A stretch of 64,000 nt of DNA, taken from positions 372,001 to 436,000 of the forward strand of contig NZ_LWLN01000001.1 in assembly GCF_001953745.1 (NCBI RefSeq). Reading direction: 5' to 3'. Source of the stretch: Natrinema saccharevitans. GTDB lineage: Archaea > Halobacteriota > Halobacteria > Halobacteriales > Natrialbaceae. Of the stretch, positions 1 to 7,480 are shown one piece after another. The notes beneath the pieces are model-generated. The model had not been told where the DNA came from. It saw nothing but the letters and a program-made list of their open reading frames with translations, and made no database searches. Position 1 is the first letter of the stretch, and each line of letters starts with the position of its first letter. A program made the translations under genes and the position numbers.

Positions 1-1465
1 GGACGCCCTCGTACCCCTCGCGGGCGTCGACCCAGTCCTCTTCGCGGGCGATCCGTCCTTTCAGGTCCGTCCGCCGGATCCAGCGCTCGAGCGAGCGCCG
101 GACGCTCGAGCCGGCGGTTTCGGCGAGCAAATCCGTCGAGAACGCCGGCACACGGGCCCGGAGCCGATCCAGCGAGGCGGCGACCGAGTCAGGCCGGTCC
201 CGCTCGGGTCCGACGGGATCGGCGTCGGCTCGCTCGATGGCGTCGCCGTCTCGCTCCCGTTCGCACTGACAGGTGACGACCGCGTAGAGTTCGTTGACGG
301 CGGGATCTTCGGCCAGCGACGGGGTACCGATCGTCGCCGTCGGGACGCCGGCCTCGCGGAGCCGCCGTCTGGTCTCGGGGACGCGCTCGATCCGCGGGAC
401 GGCGACGGCGAACTCGTCGAACGGCCAGCCGTGGCGGTCGCGCAGCGACTGGATCTCGGTGGCGACCGCTCGAGCCTGTTCGCGAGCGGTGTCGGTCCGG
501 AGCCGGCGTGCCCGGCCGGTCGGCTCCGATTCCGCCGACGCGGCGGCCGCCGATCCGGCGTCACCGCCGGACTCCGCGCTCCGAGTCGGCACCTCGTCGG
601 TCGCGAGGAACCGCGTGATCGCCCGGTGTGGCGGCCCGTCGGCGTTCGCTCTCGGCGGCTCGAGCGGCTCGACCGCGAGGCCGGCCTCGGCCGCGACGTC
701 GGCGACCCGGCCGGGTTCGACCCGCGTCCGCTCGACGCTGGCGTGGCGCTCGCCGAGACAGACGAGGTCGGCGTCCGCCGACAGCGCGGCGAGATAGCGT
801 CGGTCGAGCCGGCGGTACTCCTCGAACTCGACGGCCAGCACGGCGTCGAACGAGGCCGTCACGCGTGACCGCAGGCCGTCGGCGTCGGCCGCGAGCAGGT
901 CCACGGCGCGCGGGATCACGTCCGCCCGCTCGACGTAGCCTCGGTCTGTGAGTTCGTCGTGGAACCGGTCGTTCATCGCGTAGAGGAAGGCCAGACAGTC
1001 GTGGGGGTCCTCGAGGTCCGCGAGGCGAATCCGCTGGCGGGTCGCCTCGAGCAGGAGCTGCCCCACGTCGCGGGAAAACCCCTCGTGGTCGGCCGCGCGC
1101 TCGAGGTAGTCGGGGACGGATCGGCTCGCGCCGTCGATCACCAGCGAGATCAGCTCGATGCGTTCCTCGTACTCGAGGCGATCGAGCGTCGGGTCGTACG
1201 CCTCGACGGTCTTGGAGGCGTGTTCCGGCAGGGACTCGACGCGGGGCGAGCGGGGGCCGTCGGCGCGCTCGAGTGGTGCGTCGGCCAGCGCTTCGGTCAG
1301 CGACGCCAGCCCCGCCGGATGTCGCTTCAGCACCAGCACGTTCCGCGGGCCGTGGTCGTCGGCGAGAGCGGCGTACTCGTCGGCGACGGCCGCGAGGAGG
1401 GTATCGCTGGGCGCGGGCGCGGGAAGGAGTTTGCACGTTCCCTCGAGGGCGGGCGGGGACGGCAT
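1..1465 (-). CDS. UvrD/AddB-like helicase-nuclease family protein, 5' part only
   Basis: The frame is open from the ATG at 1465 to the window edge (about 488 codons), so the C-terminal part is missing. The protein starts MPSPPALEGTCKLLPAPAPS, is Arg/Glu/Asp-rich and predicted soluble. No Walker A is visible in the first 60 residues, where a helicase would carry it, which is more like AddB-type inactivated helicase-nucleases than active UvrD. The phrase LRDRHGWPFDEFAVAVPR and the repeated REAGVPTATIG-type segments recall superfamily-I helicase domain 2. Family assignment is from overall impression, not from a decisive motif. A PD-(D/E)XK nuclease domain would lie beyond the edge. It is transcribed away from the CBS gene. 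Confidence 0.5.
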   Translation of the reverse strand, partial: MPSPPALEGTCKLLPAPAPSDTLLAAVADEYAALADDHGPRNVLVLKRHPAGLASLTEALADAPLERADGPRSPRVESLPEHASKTVEAYDPTLDRLEYEERIELISLVIDGASRSVPDYLERAADHEGFSRDVGQLLLEATRQRIRLADLEDPHDCLAFLYAMNDRFHDELTDRGYVERADVIPRAVDLLAADADGLRSRVTASFDAVLAVEFEEYRRLDRRYLAALSADADLVCLGERHASVERTRVEPGRVADVAAEAGLAVEPLEPPRANADGPPHRAITRFLATDEVPTRSAESGGDAGSAAAASAESEPTGRARRLRTDTAREQARAVATEIQSLRDRHGWPFDEFAVAVPRIERVPETRRRLREAGVPTATIGTPSLAEDPAVNELYAVVTCQCERERDGDAIERADADPVGPERDRPDSVAASLDRLRARVPAFSTDLLAETAGSSVRRSLERWIRRTDLKGRIAREEDWVDAREGYEGV

Positions 1466-1594
1466 GACACGTCACCCTGTACGGTCGATTTCGTATTTAA
1501 ATGTGGGTTACTCGTCCGTCCAGTCGCTCGGTGGTAGTTCGGCTGCCTTCCGCAGTCCGACAATTCTTATATTGTCTACCGAATACCATACGGT

Positions 1595-1999
1595 ATGGAA
1601 GACATTTTCGTCGCGCGAGTCATGTCAACGGATGTCTATACGGTCGCGCCGGACACGCTCGTCGAGGACGCTGCAGGCGAGATGCTCGACAACGGGATCG
1701 GCTCGGTCGTCGTCGTCGACGATAATAATCGGCTCGAGGGGATCCTGACGACGACCGACTTCGTCCGGATCGTCGCCGAGCGAAAGCCGAAGGACCAGAC
1801 GCCGGTCTCGACCTACATGAGTACGGACGTCGTCACCGCCGGGGCACAAGATACCATCCGCGACGCCGCAGACGTGATGGTCGAACGGGGTTTCCACCAC
1901 ATTCCCGTCGTCGACGAGGACGAGGGCGTCATCGGGATGGTCTCGACATCGGATCTGGCCGGCTACGTCTCGCGCGTCCAGTCGCCGAGTCCCGAATAG
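1595..1999 (+). CDS. Two-CBS-domain protein
   Basis: A 134-residue protein made only of a CBS pair: residues about 8-60 (VMSTDVYTVAPDTLVEDAA...GILTTTDFVR) and 75-128 (YMSTDVVTAGAQDTIRDAA...GMVSTSDLAGYV). CBS pairs bind adenine nucleotides or related ligands and usually regulate a partner protein; here no catalytic domain is attached. TATA-like sequence (TCTTATATTG, 1564-1573) lies about 25-30 bases upstream of the ATG, fitting a leaderless transcript. The ligand cannot be told from sequence. Confidence 0.9.
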   Translation: MEDIFVARVMSTDVYTVAPDTLVEDAAGEMLDNGIGSVVVVDDNNRLEGILTTTDFVRIVAERKPKDQTPVSTYMSTDVVTAGAQDTIRDAADVMVERGFHHIPVVDEDEGVIGMVSTSDLAGYVSRVQSPSPE

Positions 2000-2095
2000 C
2001 CTCTCCGGTTCGGAATCCGACGGATTCTCCGTCCTTTGCCCACGAACGGCCACGCGAACGCCAGTCCGTGGTCCGAACTCGGCGGGCCGATCCCG

Positions 2096-2455
2096 TCACG
2101 CCGAATCGGCGTCTTCCTCGAGCGCGTCGTCTTCGGTCATCCAGCGGACGACCTCCCCCAACCGTTCTCGCAACCGCCGCGCCTCCGCCGGCGTCAGTTC
2201 GACGTCCGCGTGGCCGGTCGCGTGGTCTCCCGCCATCGCGTCGATACTCATCACGACCCGGTGGTGGTCCCCCGCTTCGGGCCGCACCGAGATATCGGCC
2301 CGGTCCGGATACTCCCGCGGCGGCCCCATCTCGAGGTCCAGTTCCCCTCGCGTGACGCCGATTCGGACCCGCTCTGCGTCCTCGAGGTCGAACGAGTCCG
2401 TCCGCGCCTCCTCGGTCGCCGGCGGCTCGCCGGCGTCTGTGTCGTTTCCGTCCAT
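2096..2455 (-). CDS. Haloarchaeal hypothetical protein, 119 aa
   Basis: Starts MDGNDTDAGEPPATEE. The acidic N-terminal tail is followed by a compact domain (residues about 25-110) with DADISVRPEAGDHHRVVM-type beta strands and a helix LTPAEARRLRERLGEVV, then an acidic end. No catalytic motif is seen. The start is placed at the ATG at 2455 because upstream in-frame sequence is Arg-rich and unlike the rest. It lies head to tail with the membrane-protein gene upstream, possibly co-transcribed. Function unknown. Confidence 0.7.
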   Translation of the reverse strand: MDGNDTDAGEPPATEEARTDSFDLEDAERVRIGVTRGELDLEMGPPREYPDRADISVRPEAGDHHRVVMSIDAMAGDHATGHADVELTPAEARRLRERLGEVVRWMTEDDALEEDADSA

Positions 2456-2499
2456 ATGTCGAGAGTAGGTGCCAGTCCCCTTGGCTGTACGCCCGGCCG

Positions 2500-2916
2500 T
2501 CACTCGACCGCGAAGGTCTCCTCGTCCAGCAACCGCCCGCCGGTCCAGCACTCTCGGGCGAACCAGCCGAAATACCCCATCACGAAGACCGTTAGCGCGG
2601 CCGTGAGCAGCCACGGCACGCTTCCGGTGGCGAACTCGTCGAGCTGGGTGAGGCCGAACCCGCCACAGCCCGCGGCGAGGAGGCAGACGCCGACGGCGGC
2701 CACGCGGGGCCAGCCGACGGGTCGTCCGGCGATCGCGAGTCGCTCCCGCGTCCCCGCGAGGAGGAGCGTGACGCCGACGGCACCGAGCCACCCGGCCGGG
2801 ACCAGCGTCGAAACCGCTCCCGACTCACCGCCGACGACGAACAGTCCGGCCAACAACAGGGTCGCGACGCCGCCGCCTGCGAACCCGCGGCGAACGACGG
2901 TCTTCGGTCCACTCAT
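2500..2916 (-). CDS. Four-TM membrane protein, hypothetical
   Basis: A 138-residue protein with four hydrophobic segments (about residues 13-30, 40-55, 70-90 and 102-120), separated by short basic loops such as TRERLAIAGRPVGWPR, and a short acidic C-terminus. This is a compact haloarchaeal membrane protein without recognisable active-site residues. The ATG at 2916 directly precedes the first hydrophobic segment and is the natural start. It probably shares a transcript with the downstream 119-residue protein. Confidence 0.75.
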   Translation of the reverse strand: MSGPKTVVRRGFAGGGVATLLLAGLFVVGGESGAVSTLVPAGWLGAVGVTLLLAGTRERLAIAGRPVGWPRVAAVGVCLLAAGCGGFGLTQLDEFATGSVPWLLTAALTVFVMGYFGWFARECWTGGRLLDEETFAVE

Positions 2917-3014
2917 CGCTCGAGCGGTTCCGACGGAACGAAGTTATACTGTTCGCTGTCGAGCCCCGACGAGGGCGGCCGCGTGTCGGCGCGGTGACGC
3001 CGCCGCTCGCGCCG

Positions 3015-5978
3015 TCAGTCGTCGTCCATCGGCGCGGTCACGGGCTCGACCCGCTCGCCGCGGGGCCCCTCGAGGTCGACCTTCGGGAGCAGGTCCCGCA
3101 GGTAACGGCCGGTGTGAGAGTCCTCGAGGCGCGCGACCGCCTCGGGCGTACCGGTGGCGACGATCTCGCCGCCGTTCTCGCCGCCCTCGGGGCCGAGGTC
3201 GATGACGTGGTCGGCGTTCTTGACGAGGTCGAGTTCGTGTTCGATGACGACGACGGTGTTGCCGTCGTCGGTCAGCCGGTGGAGGACGTCGATGAGCTTG
3301 CGCTCGTCCTCGCTGTGGAGCCCGGTCGTCGGCTCGTCGAGGAGATAGAGCGTCTCGCCGGAGTCCTTTTTGCCCAGTTCCTCCGCCAGCTTGATCCGCT
3401 GGGCCTCGCCGCCCGACAGCGTCGTCGAGGGCTGGCCGAGTTTCATGTAGTCCAGCCCGACGTCTTTCAGGAGCTTCAGCCGGCGGCGGATTCGGCTCGA
3501 GGACTCGAAGAAGTCGTAGGCCTCCTCGACGGACATCTCGAGGACGTCGGCGATCGTCTTCCCCTTGTAGGTCACGTCGAGCGTGGCGTCGTTGTACCGC
3601 GCGCCGTCGCACTCCTCGCAGGGGACGTGGACGTCCGAGAGGAAGTTCATCTCGATTTTCACCGTTCCCTGCCCGCCACACTCCTCGCAACGGCCGCCCT
3701 TGACGTTGAAGGAGAACCGCCCCTTCTCGTAGCCGCGCTGTTTCGACAGCTTGGTCTGGGCGAACAGTTCGCGGATGTAGTCGAAGACGCCGGTGTAGGT
3801 CGCCGGGTTCGACCGGGGAGTGCGGCCGATCGGCGACTGGTCGATCAGCCGGACCGTCTCGATTTGATCGAGCCCCTCGAGGCCGTCGTGGTCGCCCGGA
3901 ATGACCGACGTGTTGTCGTTCATCTCGCGGGCCAGTCCCTTGTAGAGGACCTCGTGCATGAGCGTGGATTTGCCCGAGCCCGAGACGCCCGTAATTGCAG
4001 TAAAGCAGCCCAGCGGGATGTCGACATCGAGGTCCGTCAGGTTGTGCTGGCGCGCCCCGAGGACGGTCAGCGTGCCGTCGGGATCGCGTCGCTCGTCGGG
4101 CACCGGGATCTGCTTGCGGCCCGAGAGGTAATCGCCGGTCACGGACTCCTCGCACTCTTTGACCTCGTCGACGGAGCCGTTGACGACGACCTCGCCGCCG
4201 CGCTTGCCGGGGCCGGGCCCCATGTCGATGACGTTGTCCGCCCGCCGCATCGTCTCCTCGTCGTGTTCGACGACCAGCAGGGTGTTGCCGAGGTCGCGCA
4301 GCTCCTCGAGCGTGTCGAGCAGGCGGTCGTTGTCCCGCTGGTGGAGCCCGATCGAGGGCTCGTCGAGGACGTACAACACGCCCACGAGGCCGGACCCGAT
4401 CTGGGTCGCGAGCCGGATGCGCTGGCTCTCCCCGCCCGACAGGGTGGCGGCCTCCCGGTCGAGCGTGAGGTACTCGAGGCCGACCTCGACCATGAAGCTC
4501 AGCCGCGCGCGGATCTCCTTTAAGATCTCCTCGGCGATGACCTTCTCGCGCTCGGTGAGGTCGGCCTCCATCGACTCGAAGTGCTCGAGGGCGTCGCCGA
4601 TGCTCATCGCGTTGATCTCGGTGATCGAGGTCCCGTCGACCAGCACGGCGCGGCTGGCGGGCTTGAGCCGGGTGCCCTCACAGGCCGGACACTCCGTGAC
4701 CGACATGTAGTCCTCGATGTGGTCCCGGGTCGAGTCGGAGTCGGTCTCGATGTACCGGCGCTCCAGGTTCGGGATGACCCCCTCGAAGCGCTTTTGCTTC
4801 CGTCGGGTGCCGTTCTTGGTGCTTCGCTTGAAGACGACTTCCCCGTCCGTGCCGTAGAGAAACGCCTGCCGGACGTCTTCGTCTAACTCCTCGAACGGCG
4901 TCGAGAGTGAGATGTCGAAGTGTTCGGCCACGGCGTCGAGGCGGGTCTGATAGTACGACCGGTTGTAGCTCCAGGCCTCGAAGACGTGTTTGAGCGGTTT
5001 GGACTCGTCCTGGACGACGAGGTCCTCGTCGACCTCCTTGGTCTCGCCCAGCCCCTCACACTCCGGACACGCGCCGTGGGGCGAGTTGAACGAAAAGGAG
5101 CGAGTCTCGATCTCGGGGACGTCGATCCCGCAGTGCGTGCAGGCCAGGTCCTTCGAGAACTCGACGACGAACCGATCGTCCTCTTCGCGTTCCTCGCCCA
5201 GCGCGCCGGTCCGGCGGGCCTCCTCGCCGAGGCCCGCGGCGACTTCTTCGGAGGCGTTCGGGAGGATGACCTTCAGGACGCCCTCGGCCTCGTCCAGCGC
5301 CGTCTCGACGCTGTCGATGATTCGCGGGCGGGCCTCGGCCGAGACCTTCACGCGGTCGACGATCACGTCGACGGTGTGATCGAAGTTCTCGTCGAGATCC
5401 GGGTCGTCCATCGTGAGGTCGTGCTCCTCGCCGTCGATCTCGACGCGGGCGTAGCCCTCCGAGACGAGTTCCTCGAAGAGGTCCTCGAAGGCCCCCTTCT
5501 GATCGCGAACGACCGGTGCCGCGAGCTTGGCCTTGGTCCCCTCGGGCAACTCGAGGATGCGCTCGACCATGTTCTGGGCCGACTGCTCGCCCACTTCGCG
5601 GCCACACTCCGGACAGTGGGGCGTGCCGACGCGGGCGTACAGCAGGCGCAGGTAGTCGTGGAGTTCCGTGACCGTCCCGACCGTCGATCGAGGGTTGTTC
5701 GCGGCGTTTTTCTGATCGATCGAGATCGCGGGCGAGAGCCCCTCGACGGTCTCGACCTGCGGCTTGTCCATCTGGCCCAGGAAGTTCCGAGCGTAGGCCG
5801 AGAGGCTCTCGATGTACCGGCGCTGGCCCTCCGCGTAGACCGTCTCGAACGCCAGCGAGGACTTGCCCGACCCCGAGAGGCCGGTGACGACGGTAAACTC
5901 CTCGCGGGGGATCGTCACGTCGAGGTCCTTGAGGTTGTGTTCTTCCGCACCGCGGACTTCGATGGTGTCCTTGCTCAT
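3015..5978 (-). CDS. uvrA: Excinuclease ABC subunit A
   Basis: UvrA, the damage-sensing ATPase of nucleotide excision repair, 987 residues, full length for the family. Two ABC ATPase units are visible: Walker A GLSGSGKSS near residue 35 and GVSGSGKST near 655, with signature motifs LSGGESQR near 505 and LSGGEAQR near 850. Zinc-module cysteines are present (CPECGREVG; CTHCG and CPECEGLG; CEECGGQG and CEECDG). The N-terminal MSKDTIEVRGAEEHNLKDLD fixes the start. It works with UvrB and UvrC, which are not in this window. Haloarchaea carry the bacterial-type UvrABC system, so this is ordinary content. Confidence 0.98.
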   Translation of the reverse strand: MSKDTIEVRGAEEHNLKDLDVTIPREEFTVVTGLSGSGKSSLAFETVYAEGQRRYIESLSAYARNFLGQMDKPQVETVEGLSPAISIDQKNAANNPRSTVGTVTELHDYLRLLYARVGTPHCPECGREVGEQSAQNMVERILELPEGTKAKLAAPVVRDQKGAFEDLFEELVSEGYARVEIDGEEHDLTMDDPDLDENFDHTVDVIVDRVKVSAEARPRIIDSVETALDEAEGVLKVILPNASEEVAAGLGEEARRTGALGEEREEDDRFVVEFSKDLACTHCGIDVPEIETRSFSFNSPHGACPECEGLGETKEVDEDLVVQDESKPLKHVFEAWSYNRSYYQTRLDAVAEHFDISLSTPFEELDEDVRQAFLYGTDGEVVFKRSTKNGTRRKQKRFEGVIPNLERRYIETDSDSTRDHIEDYMSVTECPACEGTRLKPASRAVLVDGTSITEINAMSIGDALEHFESMEADLTEREKVIAEEILKEIRARLSFMVEVGLEYLTLDREAATLSGGESQRIRLATQIGSGLVGVLYVLDEPSIGLHQRDNDRLLDTLEELRDLGNTLLVVEHDEETMRRADNVIDMGPGPGKRGGEVVVNGSVDEVKECEESVTGDYLSGRKQIPVPDERRDPDGTLTVLGARQHNLTDLDVDIPLGCFTAITGVSGSGKSTLMHEVLYKGLAREMNDNTSVIPGDHDGLEGLDQIETVRLIDQSPIGRTPRSNPATYTGVFDYIRELFAQTKLSKQRGYEKGRFSFNVKGGRCEECGGQGTVKIEMNFLSDVHVPCEECDGARYNDATLDVTYKGKTIADVLEMSVEEAYDFFESSSRIRRRLKLLKDVGLDYMKLGQPSTTLSGGEAQRIKLAEELGKKDSGETLYLLDEPTTGLHSEDERKLIDVLHRLTDDGNTVVVIEHELDLVKNADHVIDLGPEGGENGGEIVATGTPEAVARLEDSHTGRYLRDLLPKVDLEGPRGERVEPVTAPMDDD

Positions 5979-6201
5979 CGTTCGCTCGAGAATCGGGACT
6001 GTTCGGAATCGCGATACGGTGTCGAATTCATTGTCCCGAGTCAGGGACCGGAAGAACTTAACGAGTCTGAAAGCCCAATGCCATGTTGTATACTACCAGC
6101 AAACATGGCTCTCGAACCGGCCCCTCGAACCACACGCCGTCCGACGGCCGCGGGTCGGGACTTTCGCCCGTCTTTATGTCTCCGGGGTCGAAACGGGAGG
6201 T

Positions 6202-6435
6202 ATGGACGAGATCGATCTCGAGGAACTCGCGGCCTCGCTGACGCTCCGGGAGGAGAACCAGGCGATCAAGAGCTACCAGAACACGGTCGCGGTCGCCTGC
6301 CCGGCCTGCGACGAGCAGTTCGACGACCTCGTCGTCTGCAAGGAGAACCCGACGAGCCTGAACCTCTCGAAACAGTTGGACCTCTGTGTCGGCTCGGCCG
6401 ATGGCAAGGGCGTCATCTTCACGCACAAAAAATAG
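6202..6435 (+). CDS. Small zinc-binding-like haloarchaeal protein, 77 aa
   Basis: MDEIDLEELAASLTLREENQ starts a helical N-terminus followed by a CPACDEQFDDLVVC segment (one CxxC and a third Cys) and a basic end HKK. A fourth Cys (LDLCVGSA) could complete a zinc knuckle. Similar short proteins are common in haloarchaeal genomes; their role is not known to me. The start is the ATG at 6202, preceded by GGGAGGT, a good ribosome-binding site. Confidence 0.75.
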   Translation: MDEIDLEELAASLTLREENQAIKSYQNTVAVACPACDEQFDDLVVCKENPTSLNLSKQLDLCVGSADGKGVIFTHKK

Positions 6436-6485
6436 CGATCAGGCACCGTCGATCGCTTCGTCGTCGCTCGAGTCGAGACCGCCGT

Positions 6486-6755
6486 TCAGGCCGAGGGCAG
6501 ATCGCGAGTCCACCCGGGATCGCGACCGGTGCGGTCGATGAGATCGGACCGACAGGCCGGACAGTAGTCGGGGGTGACGGATTCGCTCCGAGGGACGTAC
6601 ACCGCGTTGCCGCATTCCACGCACGCGTCCGCGACGATGGTTACACAGTCCGCACAGACGTTGAAGTCGTCGACCGTGAGGTCGCGCAGGGGTTCGAGTT
6701 GTTTATCCAGGAGATACTCGTCGATGACCGCCTGACAGCTGTGACACGGTTTCAT
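6486..6755 (-). CDS. Small multi-CxxC zinc-finger protein, 89 aa
   Basis: Three to four CxxC knuckles are visible: CHSC (residues 4-7), CADC (about 34-37), CVEC (about 45-48) and CPAC (about 66-69). The arrangement suggests two zinc ribbons. Haloarchaea encode many such mini zinc-finger proteins, most uncharacterised. Start ATG at 6755. The gene is convergent with the 77-residue protein and divergent from the cold-shock gene. Function unknown beyond likely metal binding. Confidence 0.8.
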   Translation of the reverse strand: MKPCHSCQAVIDEYLLDKQLEPLRDLTVDDFNVCADCVTIVADACVECGNAVYVPRSESVTPDYCPACRSDLIDRTGRDPGWTRDLPSA

Positions 6756-6958
6756 AGCGATGCTTATAGGTCCATGTTACCATAGCGTAAATACTTGTCT
6801 CCGTGAGCGACGGCCGCACCGTCGCGCCCGCTCTCCGCGGACGGGCGCATCGCTGGAATACGGACGAGGACGCCGGGCTGGCCCCGACTCCGACGGCGGA
6901 TCGCGATAGCGCGTCTTTCGGAAGTGTTATCCCCGAGTCGGGACTACGAGTGGTTGTA

Positions 6959-7165
6959 ATGGCAAACGGTAAGGTTGACTTCTTCAACGACACGGGCGGC
7001 TACGGTTTTATTTCGACTGACAGCGACGAGGTAGACGACGACGAGGACGTGTTCTTCCACATGGAAGACGTCGGCGGTCCGGACCTCGAAGAGGGACAGG
7101 AAGTCGAGTTCGACATCGAATCATCCCCCAAGGGACCCCGCGCGACGAACCTCGTCCGCAAGTAA
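6959..7165 (+). CDS. cspA: Cold-shock domain protein
   Basis: A 68-residue CspA-type OB-fold protein. RNP1-like GYGFIST (residues 13-19) and RNP2-like VFFHMEDV (about 33-40) are present, with the family's closing PRATNLVRK. The acidic insert DSDEVDDDEDV is a halophilic feature. It binds single-stranded nucleic acid and acts as an RNA chaperone. A hairpin plus T-run follows the stop. Confidence 0.95.
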   Translation: MANGKVDFFNDTGGYGFISTDSDEVDDDEDVFFHMEDVGGPDLEEGQEVEFDIESSPKGPRATNLVRK

Positions 7166-7192
7166 CACCGCCCGCTGTCGCTATCGCGACGA

Positions 7193-7210
7193 ACGGCGAT
7201 TCCGTTTTTT
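7193..7210 (+). terminator. Intrinsic terminator after the cold-shock gene
   Basis: ACGG-CGATT-CCGT stem-loop followed by TTTTTT, 28 bases after the stop codon. A second small palindrome GTCGC-TATC-GCGAC lies just before it. The rest of the stretch to 7480 holds no gene that I can support. Confidence 0.6.
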
Positions 7211-7480
7211 GCAGCGCTATCCGCTATAGCGACCCGTCTATTCCGGGCTGAGCGGTACCCACGTCCACGAATCTCCGTTATCAGATTCGGTGGCCCCCTT
7301 TGGCCCGGCAAAACGCACCGCGTTTGATTCCTCGAGGGTCGTCAACGCCGGTTCTTTGCTCAGTAGCGGGCTGACTGTCCCTTGAAACTGATACCCAACT
7401 GGTCGATAGAACGGGCCGTTCGAGGCGACGCCACGGTCAGCGTGGTCGAACGCGACCGGGGAACCGATCGTTCGACCGGA

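Noticed and set aside
2036..3205. 389-codon plus-strand frame over three minus-strand genes
   Set aside because: Runs across gene borders, is Arg/Pro-rich and lacks any conserved pattern.
4920..6785. Long plus-strand open frame opposite uvrA
   Set aside because: It is a GC-rich shadow of uvrA; no domain sequence, no start signal, and uvrA on the other strand is unambiguous.
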